Shown here in pieces: positions 11,091-22,283 of a stretch of 64,000 nt of DNA. How positions within the stretch are numbered: position 1 is the first letter of the stretch; every line of letters begins with the position of its first letter. The position numbers and the translations under genes were made by a program. The notes under the pieces were generated by a model. The model was not told the DNA's origin. It saw only the letters and a program-made list of their open reading frames with translations, and searched no databases. Source of the stretch: Vanessa cardui (lineage: Eukaryota > Arthropoda > Insecta > Lepidoptera > Nymphalidae); the NCBI RefSeq assembly GCF_905220365.1, contig NC_061129.1:13764803-13828802 (forward strand), given 5' to 3'.

Positions 11091-11282
11091 ACTATAAATG
11101 TGAAAGTAGCTCTGTCTGTCGATCTGTCTGACGCTCTTTAACGACGAAACTGCTGAACCGAATTTGATGAAATTTGGTATGAAGCAAGCTTGAACTCCAA
11201 GAAAGAACATATGCTACTTTTTTACCTGACACATGACAACCAACAACCTAAAACAAGAGCGAAGCTACGGGCGATTACTAGT
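11091..11282 (-). repeat. family D2 RTE-like LINE tail
   Basis: The minus strand begins ACTAGTAATCGCCCGTAGCT and continues TCGCTCTTG, later ACCAAATTTCATCAAATTCG and GACAGATCGACAGACAGAGC, ending ATTTATAGT. This order of motifs is the standard 3' end of many insect RTE-type LINEs and the SINEs parasitising them. Confidence 0.75.
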
Positions 11283-12307
11283 ATTTTAATATAATAACCA
11301 AACACCCAATAGTTTTATAAAAATAAAGATATAAATTGAACTTGTTTTTTTTTATATTTATTATTAAAAACAAATGTCGGTCGTAAAATATTAAATTGCC
11401 CACGAAGTTGATTTTAACTGTAAATTATTTTAATAAAGCTGATATCAGTGATTTACGCGCGAAGTTACGGAGCACGCGAATTAAATGAATATATTTAAAA
11501 AGTTCATATTTATGAATTAAATTTATTTTATATTGATCTTTACTTTTTTTCGTTTTATCTTTGCTTTATTTAGAATTTGTGCTTTCTTATATTGTCTTAA
11601 AGAAATAGCTCATTAGTCGGAGGACTGCTTCTTGTATTCCACAATTATTTTTTGTGAGAATTTTTCTGTAAAGGAAAACTGAAAAAAGGAAAAATGTCAA
11701 ATTTCACCGCAGACCACGATTATAAAATGTTTGTTTAAATAACATTAACTATAATAATTATAACGACATATGAATGTTTACCCCTAAACAGCTATACTGA
11801 ATTGTATTTAAGTTTGAAAGATGAGTGAACCAGTGTCACAACACGTATAATGGATATAATATCTTATTCCTCAAGGTTGATGGCGAGTTAGCGATGTATT
11901 GTATTAGCGGATTAATATTCCTTACAGTGTCGATGTGCATGAGCACCTACCTGTAATTTTCATTATGGACTATGCCCGTCTGTAGTCGAACTCGCCATTA
12001 GATGGCTACGATCTGCTTACTTATACAAAGTTTTATTAAGCACATACAAACGGATTAGGTAATAAGATCCGCTAAATACGACAACTAATATAAATAAATC
12101 GCAGTAACGATTTACGACTATTGTCTGTTATTTTATTGAAATTTCAAAAATATGTTTTTGTAATTATATAAATTTATTATCTAATTTTATTAAAGATATA
12201 AAAAGATAAGCATGGTTGAGATTTAAACATAAAAAGTAAAGTGGAAATTGTGCTGCTAAAGTTTCGAGAGGCTTAGCTTTGTTTCAAGAATATTTTATAT
12301 TTTTCAG
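11283..12307. other. unique AT-rich DNA, no feature seen
   Basis: No recognised family in about 1 kb. Ends in a pyrimidine-rich TATTTTATATTTTTCAG acceptor-like sequence. Confidence 0.45.
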
Positions 12308-12435
12308 CAGACTTTTGGTCAGAAAATCCATCAGTACTTAAAAACGTGCCCAAAATGGTTCCCTGCGAGACAAACTAATTATCTTCTGTTTAGAAAATTA
12401 AGGCTTAATATACTACCTTGCTGTAAGATTTGCAG
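12308..12435 (+). other. exon-like segment, candidate only
   Basis: A strong acceptor (TTTTATATTTTTCAG) opens a frame QTFGQKIHQYLKTCPKWFPA that stays open for 60 codons to a TAA at about 12485. Possible donors are CAG/GTATTT after 12435 and GTAAGA at 12423. The peptide is not recognised, and at this base composition a 60-codon open run is not rare. Support rests on the splice context. Confidence 0.2.
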
Positions 12436-12591
12436 GTATTTTCAAATTTTCATTCAAATTTTACCTGAGGTATTTCATATTTCCTAAAATCCTAAATTGA
12501 AACTCCTTTAAAATTAAGCCATGTTCTTATGTACTCACCTTTTTGTAAATTTATATATGTACGAATAAATAGTCACATTTTAAATATTTTC

Positions 12592-13030
12592 AACCGACTT
12601 CAAAAAGGAGGAGGTTATCAATTCGTCTGTATTTTTTTTTTTTTTATGTTTGTTACCTCATAACTTTGTACTGGGTGGACCGATTTTGATATTTTTTTTT
12701 TGTTTGAAAGGTAGTGCTTCCCGTGGGGTCCCATTTTAATTTTATTTTTTTCCGATGATGGTATCCGTATGAAAACGACATAAGTCTTAAATTTGCATTA
12801 TGTATGTGCGCGATAAATAGGTGAATAACTCAAAATTGGTTGGAACAATTTTGATGATTCTTTTTTTGTTATAAAGGATATACTTTAAGGGTAGTTTGGT
12901 GAAAGTTTGGTAAGGTTCTGAGTATAGGATCCATGACAAATTAAGGGAACGGGAGGGAACGGAACAATTCTGAGGAGCACGTTAGCAATACTCGGTCGAA
13001 TCTTTTATTTATGGGTGACTTGGATATTTG
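12592..13030 (+). repeat. long lepidopteran non-autonomous repeat beginning AACCGACTTCAAAAAGGAGG
   Basis: Recognised from its opening, GAGGTTATCAATTCGTCTGT, the T-rich tract, TGTTTGTTACCTCATAAC, and the later GATGATTCTTTTTTTGTTAT and GGATATACTTTAAGGGTAGT. In other Lepidoptera this family ends with TTGAAGTCGGTTTTT, the inverted form of its start. Here the 3' end is interrupted or lost, and a D-family tail sits at 13090. The fold-back element at 13700 shares the same terminal sequence. Confidence 0.7.
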
Positions 13031-13089
13031 AATCACCTTCCGGAACGTGGTTATGTTCATGTAATTGTCATAATCGAATATTATAATCA

Positions 13090-13341
13090 ACTAGCGACCC
13101 GCCCCGACTTCTCACGCGTGCAATACTGGTACTAAATATACTAACGAATTTGTTTATTTACGACATCACATTGCAAACTTCTAAAATTGTCAGTGTTTCT
13201 TTACTATATTGTTCATTTATTATATACATAAACCTTTCCCTTGAATTACACTATCTATTAAAAAAAACTGCATCAAAATCCGTTGCGTAGTTTTAAAGAT
13301 ATAGGGACAGAGAAAGCGCCTTTGTTTTATACTATGTATTG
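13090..13341 (+). repeat. family D RTE-like tail
   Basis: Starts ACTAGCGACCCGCCCCGACT and TCTCACGCGTGCAATACTG, contains TACTAAATATACTAACGAA, GCATCAAAATCCGTTGCGTA and ends TTTTATACTATGTATTGA. Five further copies in the window (20722, 38559, 41405, 43446, 52956) all share its plus orientation. The architecture resembles RTE-clade 3' ends; no coding part remains. Confidence 0.75.
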
Positions 13342-13699
13342 ACGAAACTCCTAAACGGCTTACAGTCAGGGTTCGATTTGGGGCAGAATTTCTTACTGTC
13401 TTTAAACAAATTTTGTGTATATGATGTGATGTCATATGATGTACGACATAGAATACGAATAGCTCTTTTGCAAAGTATTTTTACTGAGGTCGATTACAGC
13501 TCTTTCGAGGGTGGTACCTTATAGTTTATGCCGCATGACGTATTAAAGCCGCATTTTCGAAAGTCTATTTTTGCTTTATTCGAAAGTTTCTTTTGAAATT
13601 GTCCCCGAAGGAGTTTCTGATTCATATAAACGGCACGCTTAATCTATCCATATTAAGGAAAAAATGTTAGTCTACATCAGTTACACTTAAAATCAAAAA

Positions 13700-14279
13700 A
13701 TAAATAAAATTTGAACAAAAAGAAAAACCGACTTCAAACAAAACACTATTATAAAACAAATAAAAATGTACTAAAAAGTAATAAAAATAATTGCATATTT
13801 AACATATTTTTGAGAGTCCTCCTAGGTAAAATGAAATGAAAAATATTAGACTGCTTAAAAGTCGATTTACGATTATATAATGTAGTTATAATTATTGCTA
13901 TATTTGGAGTCGGTGTCAGCCAACCCTATACTATATCTATCAAAAAACAATACGAGAATACTTTAAGAAATATGTTTCTTACAAATTACCTTTTATACGA
14001 TATTATACTGGGTCAATCAATTGCTTCTTTCTTTTGATTGTTAAAGCGTGTGCCCGTGGCTGACACCGGCTCCAAATATAACAATAACTATAACTACGTT
14101 ATATAATCGTAAATCGACTTTTAAGTAGTCTAATATTTTTCATTTCATTTTACCTAGGAGGACTCTCAAAAATATGTTAAATATGCTATTATTTTTATTA
14201 CTTTTTAGTACATTTTTATTTGTTTTATAATAGTGTTTTGTTTGAAGTCGGTTTTTCTTTTTGTTAAAATTTTATTTAT
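13700..14279. mobile_element. fold-back element with 222-bp inverted arms
   Basis: Left arm 13700-13921 and right arm 14058-14279 are equal in length and near-perfect reverse complements (I saw only scattered mismatches), around a 136-bp loop. Outer arms carry AGAAAAACCGACTTCAAAC; inner ends carry GGAGTCGGTGTCAGCC. The terminus matches the start of the repeat at 12592. There is no coding capacity. A decayed single-arm relative lies at about 34190-34350. Transcription through it would give a hairpin RNA of more than 200 bp. Confidence 0.93.
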
Positions 14280-14499
14280 GGTAGCATTTACTCCTCTATT
14301 TGTAAGCCGATTTCTGCTTTTAACGAGTGTTATCAATTTAAATCTTCGAAATGAGAATATATTACCAAATATCGAAAATATAAAAATAGCAAAGTCATAA
14401 TTTAGGTTCTAAAAGTGCAGTAAATGTGTAATAAGTGCTGTTAAGCTAAGGCTTATCTTACATTGTAATTGTGTTGAAGTGTAAGCTTAGATCTCACCC

Positions 14500-14655
14500 T
14501 GCTGCTCACATGTAGATCAAACATATATGTGACAAAAGTTCTTTAAAATTAGACACATGCAGTTTTCTAAACGAAAATTTCCTTCACTATCAAACATTTA
14601 AATATTCAGTGGTCCTACCCGAACCTATCCTAACCAATGGGCCAAATAGATACTA
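14500..14655 (-). repeat. family S SINE, degenerate
   Basis: TTAGACACATGCAGTTTTCT, AAATATTCAGTGGTCCTACC and TAACCAATGGGCCAAATAGA match the head half of the SINE in reverse complement. It is strongly diverged with no clear duplication, so it is an old copy. Confidence 0.6.
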
Positions 14656-15842
14656 ACACTAATATAAATTTATTAATGCTAGCTGATTTACAGAACGTCA
14701 CCAGAACACGCCTATCCGAAACCTTTCAATCCTTTTTAAAATTAAAACAAACGAGACAATTTAAAATAACTTTGTGCTCGGATAACGAGATTCGGAATGA
14801 GTAAAAAAGGCCATCAGCGGCCATTCGTCTGTCTTATAAATCACTTTACATCTCAGAGCTAGAAAACTTTTCAATTACAAGCGCTGAGATTTCAACGATC
14901 AACGAAATGGAATGGAAATTGTGTTATATTTAGCGTTTTCAATTATTTATCGACTTTACTATTGGGAGTTAAAATTAGACATAGAGCCAAATGTATGCAA
15001 ATAGTATTTTCTTGCTTGTGTTTTTATAACGTCTGATCTTGAAAAGTTTTCTAAGTCACAGATAAAATTAGATACAATAAGGTCCCGTGATTCAAGCCTA
15101 TAACCAGCTCTATCATAAGATTGGATACAGTTTCAGATGATGTTGAAGTTTTTGGTATGACATTATTTTTTATCTTCCATTTTTAAATACTTCTAACGAC
15201 ACAATTTCTCTCGCTTGACAGCACAAAACACACATTCCTGCTATAAAAAATATAGCCTTTTTAATAGCATCAGATTTCATTCAAAGAGAAAACAAATTCA
15301 TATCAAGCAAAACTTACAACAACGGTTGGAAGTAACAAGACATGGCTGCAATCCGAACGACTCGGAGTGCCTTAATGGAAATTTGAATAAAATCAATTTA
15401 TTTTAACTCGACCCGCGTTTATCGTGACCCTAATAGATTGCCAGAAAAGAATAATGAATGTTACTTTCTTATATTCGCCTGTGAAATCTTATTAAGTGGA
15501 AATCGTCGTTGCGATTGTGGAAATCAATGTCTTCACGTCACTATTGTGGAAGTTTTATCGGAAGTAACTCGAATTACTTTACATTATATCAAAGGTCGTA
15601 ACTCCGAGAGTTACTAATAGTTATTTTGACCTTCTAAAAATAGTCGAAAGTTTTATATTGTGCATAAGTTCTGTTAAAGACAAAGTGAAAATTTATTTTC
15701 AAGAAGATTGATTGTGAAATCAAATTTGGAACGGAAATAAAAACTTTAGTGCTGAGAATAATCAGCGAAAGAATTCAGAGAGTTTCTTTTTTAATTTAAG
15801 ATTTATTTTATTCTTTTCAACCACTTGTGTCGTGCTATAAGA
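14656..15842. other. unique AT-rich DNA, no feature seen
   Basis: About 1.2 kb without a recognised family or supported exon. Confidence 0.4.
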
Positions 15843-15847
15843 ATGAA

Positions 15848-15965
15848 TTGAATGGACTGAACTCCGACTTGAACGCCATTCACTTTCACCTTAAGACGAA
15901 GCAGCTGTCCTTGCCCCTTCTTACCGAGATGTTCTCTTCAGTTGATACCACTTTTCTTTCCTACA
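15848..15965 (+). pseudogene. non-LTR retrotransposon endonuclease fragment, probable
   Basis: One frame reads LNGLNSDLNAIHFHLKTKQL then LPLLTEM. That is the N-terminal pattern of apurinic-type endonucleases in insect non-LTR elements (N-x-x-GLNS-x-L-x-x-VxxHL...LxLTET). A stop at about 15968 ends it. Following sequence to 16160 stays open in a neighbouring frame but shows no further motif I can place. The element is a relic. Confidence 0.45.
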
Positions 15966-16400
15966 CATAGAATAAAATTATATCATTCCTTTCTTCTACG
16001 AACAGATGAAGAGATGAAATCTGCTTACGTCACCTTGACAGCCGTGAAGGGCAGGACCTATCCATTATCTACCTTCTTGACTGCTTTTACACATGACACA
16101 ACCAGTTCTACGGCGATGATCCCCTCGCAAAGGCTAATATTGGACAAGGAGAATTAAACACCTTCCTTTTAGGAACTTTAGATGACTTATCCGGACGGCA
16201 ACCAGGATGCGGTGGGTCCCACTCTGGGATTGTCAAATCACTTTTTCGTTTAGATAAAAGTGTTTGTTATGCGTTCCAACCGCCGGGAAGCCGCCTCTTG
16301 TGACAGTAGAGGTCAGCGGATCTTTGTATGCCCATGTAGTTTTGTTTCCCGGCCTTCTGATTTTTTTGGTGCAGGATTAGCAAGTGGGACGTAGGACCAT
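15966..16400. other. GC-richer unclassified stretch
   Basis: Composition is well above the surroundings (GCGTTCCAACCGCCGGGAAG, GGTGGGTCCCACTCTGGG). It may be the decayed remainder of the LINE fragment just upstream, but no motif confirms this. Confidence 0.3.
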
Positions 16401-16772
16401 TGGTACATATCTTTTTTTACTAAATATTTATATTTAATCGGAAAAATATCAATAATCATAGTGTTATGACATTCAACGGTTGTATTTCTATTATAATTAA
16501 CAGATTACTTTCAAATTAGAACAGTACTCGTATCTGTATCGAACAACTTAAGAAATAAATAACACCAGATGTTCTCAAGAATTGCGCTCCCACATAATGT
16601 AGCTGATCCCTCTGTTACCAATAGTTGCCCTAATCGAGTTTCAACCATTTATTTACACAAACGATTATCTAAATTGCGTTAACAACATCTGCCTGTTTTC
16701 ACACTCCGTCTCTTAGACTACAAATCGAAGGTCACGTCAATGAATACATTTTTGCAGATATGATATCAAAAA

Positions 16773-17070
16773 GTGCCCAGATGGCGCAGTGGTGTGCAAT
16801 GTGCATCTTAACCGATGATTGCGAGTTCATACCCAGACAAGCACCACTGAATATTCGTGTGCTTAATAATTAATTTGGAACTCGGTGGTAAAGTAAAACA
16901 TCATAAGGAAAACTGCATGTGTCTAATTTCATACAAATTCTGCCACATGTGTATTCCACAAACCCGCATTGGAACAGCGTGGTGGAATACGTTCCAAACC
17001 TTCTCCTCAAAGGGAGGGAGGCCTTAACACAGCAGTGGGAAATTTACATGCTATTTTTGATGTTGTTATT
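16773..17070 (+). mobile_element. family S tRNA-derived SINE with imperfect TSD
   Basis: The head reads AGTGCCCAGATGGCGCAGTG with a tRNA-like 5' region. The body has GAATATTCGTGTGCTTAAT and the tail side GCAGTGGGAAATTTACATGC. Flanks GATATCAAAAA (16762-16772) and GATATAAAAAA (17071-17081) differ at one base and fit a target-site duplication. Confidence 0.88.
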
Positions 17071-17644
17071 GATATAAAAAAACTTTATTTTTTTTTCTTT
17101 TCAAGAACAATAGTTACGGTATTTTATATCCCCCGCCCAACAACATAAATAAGATATATTCTATAATAACATTAACCTACCAACAAAAACTGTGTACTCT
17201 GCACATAACTATAACCCATTTCGCTCTTAAATTTTTAATTCAGTATATTTGACTTCGTCGATTTATTGAGTTATTTTATTTTTAATCTATGACAATAGGC
17301 CGGGAGCGAAAATGAAATTATCGTAGGTTAGCTAACAACGCAATTTAGGCTATTGAAGAATTATTATCTTCACCCCTAGGGTCAGCCCTCCTAATATTAT
17401 GATTTATGGGCGGAGGGAGTTTTACGAAATTTTAAACCGTAATTGCAATATCTAATAACAATCATTGTAGTTCGTCGGTAATTGTCTTAATTCAGAGTAA
17501 TAAATTAGGCAGGCGTATAATTTGAAAGTATTTTTAATTCGGAACACAAAAAATATTAGAAATATGTTTTGAAAAAAATTATCGATAAAATAATCTTAGC
17601 CTATAACTGAAGGTAACAATTGCTTCATACGCTAGCTCTGCTTA

Positions 17645-18003
17645 TGATGATGATTTTGTCCTGACTGATTTCAGCCACTGCGGCTAATCTCAACGGAAAC
17701 CAGCCTATGCAGAACATATTAAACACAAGTGTGAGACAAAGACAGATGCATTGTCTTTTCCCTCACACTCACACAAACTGATGATGACAGCAAATCCAGC
17801 ACGACCGCAAAGAGTTCAGGTGCAAGACCAACAGCTTTGCGTGTTATCCGAGGCACGGATTATAGTCAACTTCCAGACTCAGTATCGTTACTGAGAAAGT
17901 TTCGAAAGGAAAATTCAATAATTGATTATGATTCCGTGTTAGGGTTTGAACATAGAACCTCGAGTCTGTAGACCAAAGAGACTGGCCAGCTAACGAATAA
18001 GGC
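17645..18003 (-). repeat. family H repeat with tRNA-like head
   Basis: The minus strand starts near GGCCAGTCTCTTTGGTCTAC and GACTCGAGGTTCTATGTTCA (a box-B-like region). It continues GTTGGTCTTGCACCTGAACT and CTTTGCGGTCGTGCTGGATT, and ends CAGTCAGGACAAAATCATCA. I recognise this as a widespread lepidopteran repeat ending in (ATC)n. A fragment in the other orientation is at 19735-19850. Confidence 0.7.
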
Positions 18004-18561
18004 AACCTCTTTTGGTACATATGTATCATAGCTATCTCTTATAAAACGAAAACAAAAAAATATCATAAAGATCTCTTTTTTAAAAATCGTTCTAAATTTA
18101 AAATCAAAAATAAATACTAAATAATTTCAATATGCATGAAACTTATTTAATTACTGTCAGAAATGAAACCCTGACCTGTACAAGAGTCGACGAAAGAAGA
18201 AAGAAGTAGCTTATAGCATTTTATTTGATTAAAATCCGAAAATAATGTTATTTATACGATGAAGTCGAGGGTCTGAAGCTATAGTATTGGCCTATTTATT
18301 TGTTTCACAGTTATCACGTGCCAATTTTATAGCCTACCACTCGTAAATTGAAATTGTGGGACGCACACCGTTCGGACGTCTATTGTTCAATGACCAACGC
18401 GAAAATGATATTGCGTCTTAAAATAGCTTACTTCTTAAGGCTTACCGAATTTCGAGAATTATTATTATTAATTTTTTGTGTATATTTTAATCGAAACAAT
18501 TAAGAAAAAAAACATTTATATATTTTTTAATTATACCTATTTTATTCGATGTTACTTTCAG

Positions 18562-18723
18562 ATTTTTATGGTATAGGTTGGCGGACGAGCATATGGGCCA
18601 CATGATGGTAAGTGGTCACCATCAACCATAGACTTACATCGTCAATGTGCCACCAACCTTGGGAATTAAGTTGTTACCTTCAAACACAATAATATGAAGT
18701 ATTGTTATTTGGTGGTAGAATAA
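18562..18723 (-). repeat. family A element, internally deleted
   Basis: It has the usual GGTATAGGTTGGCGGACGAG start and TTTGGTGGTAGAATAA near the other end, but lacks about 130 bases including the CTGGCTCACTCACCC block and the terminal GCTTGCACAAAGCCC. Confidence 0.8.
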
Positions 18724-18747
18724 ATAGATGCACACATCAATTTGAAC

Positions 18748-18791
18748 ATATTATTTATGAAAAATAATTAATTATTTTTCATAAATAATAT
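18748..18791. repeat. perfect 44-bp palindrome
   Basis: ATATTATTTATGAAAAATAA continues to TT at 18769 and then repeats exactly as its reverse complement to 18791 with no spacer. A further partial repeat (TATGAAAAATAAAA) follows. It lies just past the truncated family A copy. Confidence 0.95.
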
Positions 18792-19250
18792 TATGAAAAA
18801 TAAAAACCGTCGTTTTTAAAATTGACTGTTTTCTGTTTGTCCGAGGTAATCATTAAAAAAATCAAAATTGTATCTATTTCAATAATTTACATTCGACCTG
18901 TCAAATGGTACAATTATGAAACACTTAAAATAGTATCCCGTGTAGGTAATAATACAAATTTAACATAAGCAGAATTCTCAGTAAAATTTAACCTACAAAA
19001 AAATTAATAGATGTCTTTTAAATAGCGCTTCCAAGCTGTTATTACTTCTGCGTTAATAACTAGGCATATTGGTGCAAAATTTATTCACCCTGCTTGACAA
19101 ACTGTGGTTTAATTTCGCGTTAAGTTTCTTGTTACGTTATTTATGTGAAGAGACCCTTAGCAGATTCGAAGGGGTCGATATTATGTTGTCGAGTTCCTTT
19201 GTATTTATTTATTTACCGTAAACGTTTAGTTTAAACATGAAATTGACGTT

Positions 19251-19288
19251 GTTATTTATGTAAGACTACATAGTCTTACATAAATAAC
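19251..19288. repeat. perfect hairpin, 18-bp arms, CA spacer
   Basis: GTTATTTATGTAAGACTA (19251-19268), CA, then its exact reverse complement (19271-19288). Confidence 0.95.
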
Positions 19289-19293
19289 ATGAT

Positions 19294-19313
19294 GAGTGAT
19301 TACATAATCACTC
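19294..19313. repeat. second hairpin, 9-bp arms, CA spacer
   Basis: GAGTGATTA, CA, TAATCACTC. It starts five bases after the previous hairpin and shares the same dinucleotide spacer and the same TA/CA/TA centre. Confidence 0.9.
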
Positions 19314-19734
19314 ACTCATGACATATTCTATATCCAAACAACAATTGTGTTGTTGGTTTCTGGTTTGAAAAATGAAGAATTTAGTGAAGCTATAGGCTCA
19401 TGGAAAATAGTACCTCATTTCCCATTCCCAAGATTGGTAGATCGTTGCAGGCTATATAATTAATTTGTGGGAAACATAGTAAATGTACGGCGGTGGCCAC
19501 TTACGATTGGCTTGCCAATATTTCAGTACAGGAAAGTTTCGCAATTATTCCTCAGATAATAATGATTTTTAAAATACAGAAAAATGATATTCTCCTCCTT
19601 TTTGACGTCGCTTAAAAAGATAAAGACAAAAGAGTATCTCTTCTGTTAGTTTTTTATGATTATTAAGCATTAAATCAATCAGAGTAATCTAATGAGGATA
19701 TTGTTTTTTTTTTTATATGAACTTCACCTTCTCT

Positions 19735-19850
19735 CTGGCGTGATGAGAGTGAAGGCATAGAGAGACCACTTACTTGCGCACCGTAATATGTCCTGCGCTG
19801 TTAACTAGTTTCCCTTAACCTTGACCTGAATGATTTAAATCGGTAAGGTT
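19735..19850 (+). repeat. family H fragment
   Basis: GATGAGAGTGAAGGCATAGA, TTGCGCACCGTAATATGTCC and TGCGCTGTTAACTAGTTTCC match the 3' half of family H (compare the minus strand of 17645-18003). It runs directly into the SINE at 19855, which probably inserted in or beside it. Confidence 0.6.
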
Positions 19851-19854
19851 AGCA

Positions 19855-20160
19855 TCAACAACAACAGCCTGTGAGCCTGTAAATTTCCCACTGCTGGGCT
19901 AAGGCCTCCTCTCCCTTCGAGGAGGAGGTTCGGAACATATTCTACCACGCTCTTCCAATTCGGGTTGATGGAATACACATGTGGCACGTTTTCTGTGAAA
20001 TTACACACATGCAGATTTCACGATGTTTTCCTTTACCACTGAGCATGAGATGAATTATGAACACAAATTAAACACATAAATAATCAGTGTGTGTGTGTCA
20101 GTTGACCCCGAAATCATCGGTTAGGATGCACGCGTTCTAACCACTGGCCCATCTCTGCTC
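19855..20160 (-). mobile_element. family S tRNA-derived SINE
   Basis: Reverse-complement SINE with TTTCCCACTGCTGGGCTAAGG and head CCACTGGCCCATCTCTGCTC. The tail contains a small local duplication (GCCTGTGAGCCTGTAAAT). Flanks GTTAGCATC and GTTATCATC are similar, but their positions do not give a clean target-site duplication. Confidence 0.88.
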
Positions 20161-20721
20161 ATGAGTTATCATCGTTTAAATTTAAACTAATAAAGCTTTG
20201 AACCGTGCAAGCGACAATCTAAAATATCCCTTACACATATGTTACACTAAAATAACACCATTGTAAGTAAATCTCCGACTACAGTGGAACAAAATACACT
20301 TAAGTTATAAATCTCGGCTCTAACTTGAAGTTAAACGATTCAGCCAACGGGAATCAGCAATGTGCGAAGAAATTTATAGTCGGCCGTCAGACCGAATTTT
20401 ATCGAAGGAAAATACATCTTTTTCATTCGTAAGGTTTGTCAATGTCGAACGGCGATTCCGACGAAATGAGCGCCATTTGGTATAAACTCAACGTGCAAGG
20501 GAAAATTACTGATTATTTTATATCCCATTATGTATGTATAGTGTTTTCGGATGTTCGATTGCTCAATGTCATATTTTATTAACGATCTTTTCAACTTTAT
20601 TTTCAGATTTAATTGACGTTCTCTCATGTCTTTAAGTGATAATCCGCTTCGGTATCGCAAACTAGAAAAGCATTTAGGAAAAAAAATGAAATTTATCTAT
20701 TATATTTCGTTATTGTATATT

Positions 20722-20986
20722 ACTAGCGACACACTCCGACCTCGTACGGGTGCACAATTGATACTAAATATACTACGGAATTTGTTTATTTATTTTCGAC
20801 ATCACATTAGAAACTTCGAATAAATATTAGTGTTTCTTAACTAAATTTTCTCTATATGATTATCAAAAATGTTCCTCTCGAATCACCGTATCTATAAAAA
20901 ACCGCATCAAAATACATTGCATATTTTTTAAAATCTTAGCATTTATAGAGTCAGACAGCGATAAGCGACTTTGTTTTATAATATTT
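20722..20986 (+). repeat. family D RTE-like tail
   Basis: Starts ACTAGCGACACACTCCGACC and TCGTACGGGTGCACAATTG, contains CGACATCACATTAGAAACTT and AAAACCGCATCAAAATACAT, and ends GCGACTTTGTTTTATAATAT. More diverged than the copy at 13090. Confidence 0.75.
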
Positions 20987-22189
20987 AAAGTTTTTTTTAG
21001 GAAAAAAATAAGTGTGTCTGTCTTTACATATATGCGGTGGTATCAACTCTGCGTTGTCTGTCAGTCAGTTCGTAAAGCACTTCTGTATATCTCTCTCATT
21101 ATATGTTGGGAGTCTCAGGAACTAACGATGCAATAGAAAAGACACTGGTAGAAGAGTGCGTTATTCATGACTGGTATAATGATTATATTGTATTTATTTA
21201 TTCTTAGGTCATTAGTCTTTAATGAGTATACTGTTAACATAGTATGTAATAGCGATACACGTACAGATTCGATTCATATTATACCCTAAAATACTTTTAC
21301 GTAATCCGTTTTATTTGGTTATTTTTTTATATATGTTTTCGGAGACTAAATGGTAAGCATGTAGTAGAATTGAATGCAGCAATAACACCTGGACCAGAGT
21401 AGAACCAGTGTAATTTACTTATATTATACTGTACCATTACTACAATACATACAACCATTGATTTAGCGTGTAAAAATAACTTTTCCGCAGAAAGAAGTAG
21501 ACAAATGTATCTAAGAAATAATGAAAATATAAAATTTGTTTAAAAGATGCTGAAGGTTTCGTAAAATAAATTGATCTTTAATCATTATGTCCTGATATCT
21601 TGTGTAGGAATATGACTCGTGTGTCATATGTATCTATGTGTATGTACAGTTTAACGAATGCAAAGACATTTTGGATCCATAAAAATGTTTATACTTAAAC
21701 ACAAACTTGTTAGTATTGGTTACGCTAAGCTGGCAATCGGTAACTTAGATGTCTCCTTTACATATAATAAAATTGGAATGTCTATTTTTATTATATATGT
21801 AGAAGGGAGAAGCATGTCCAAGCCTGTGTTTAAAAAACATGACGTTAGCATAGCTGACGTCACGAGTGTTAGGGTTTCGATCTTTAACCATTCTCGGAGG
21901 TATGAAATTAAACTCAGGAAATAATCTTCTCTGATTTATTCCAATATGAGGCGGTCCGATCGCTCCAACGGTTCGAACAAGCCTGTTTATAACAAAAATA
22001 GGTGGGTAGACTTATTCACTCAACATAACACCTGTTTACAAACACTAAAATATTTTAGACTAATTTAACATTTCACAATTCACAAAAAAATATTAATTTA
22101 ACAATGAAACAGTTTTAAATTATTAAAATAATCATTTCCGGACACGTGAATTTCTTAAATTCGTGGTTTCGCGCGGACATATATATAAC
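20987..22189. other. unique AT-rich DNA with one full CRE motif
   Basis: No recognised repeat. TGACGTCA, a palindromic CREB/ATF-type site, lies at 21855-21862. An 88-codon open run at 21658 has no family motif and is treated as chance. Confidence 0.4.
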
Positions 22190-22283
22190 TACTTAATACA
22201 GAATTAATGAAGTAACGTCTGAGAACTGAACAATAACTTTTTTGTTAAATTCAAACGAGTACGAAGTCGCGGGCACAGCTAGT
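22190..22283 (-). repeat. family D3 LINE-tail fragment
   Basis: The minus strand reads ACTAGCTGTGCCCGCGACTT, CGTACTCGTTTGAATTTAAC and TTATTGTTCAGTTCTCAGAC. It aligns with the 5' part of the copy ending at 47673. Confidence 0.75.

Noticed and set aside
13700..14279. LTR retrotransposon or CRISPR-like repeat
   Set aside because: The two long repeats are inverted, not direct, and there is no spacer array, primer binding site or coding region.
21658..21924. 88-codon plus-strand open frame
   Set aside because: No recognisable domain, no splice context, composition like other chance frames.
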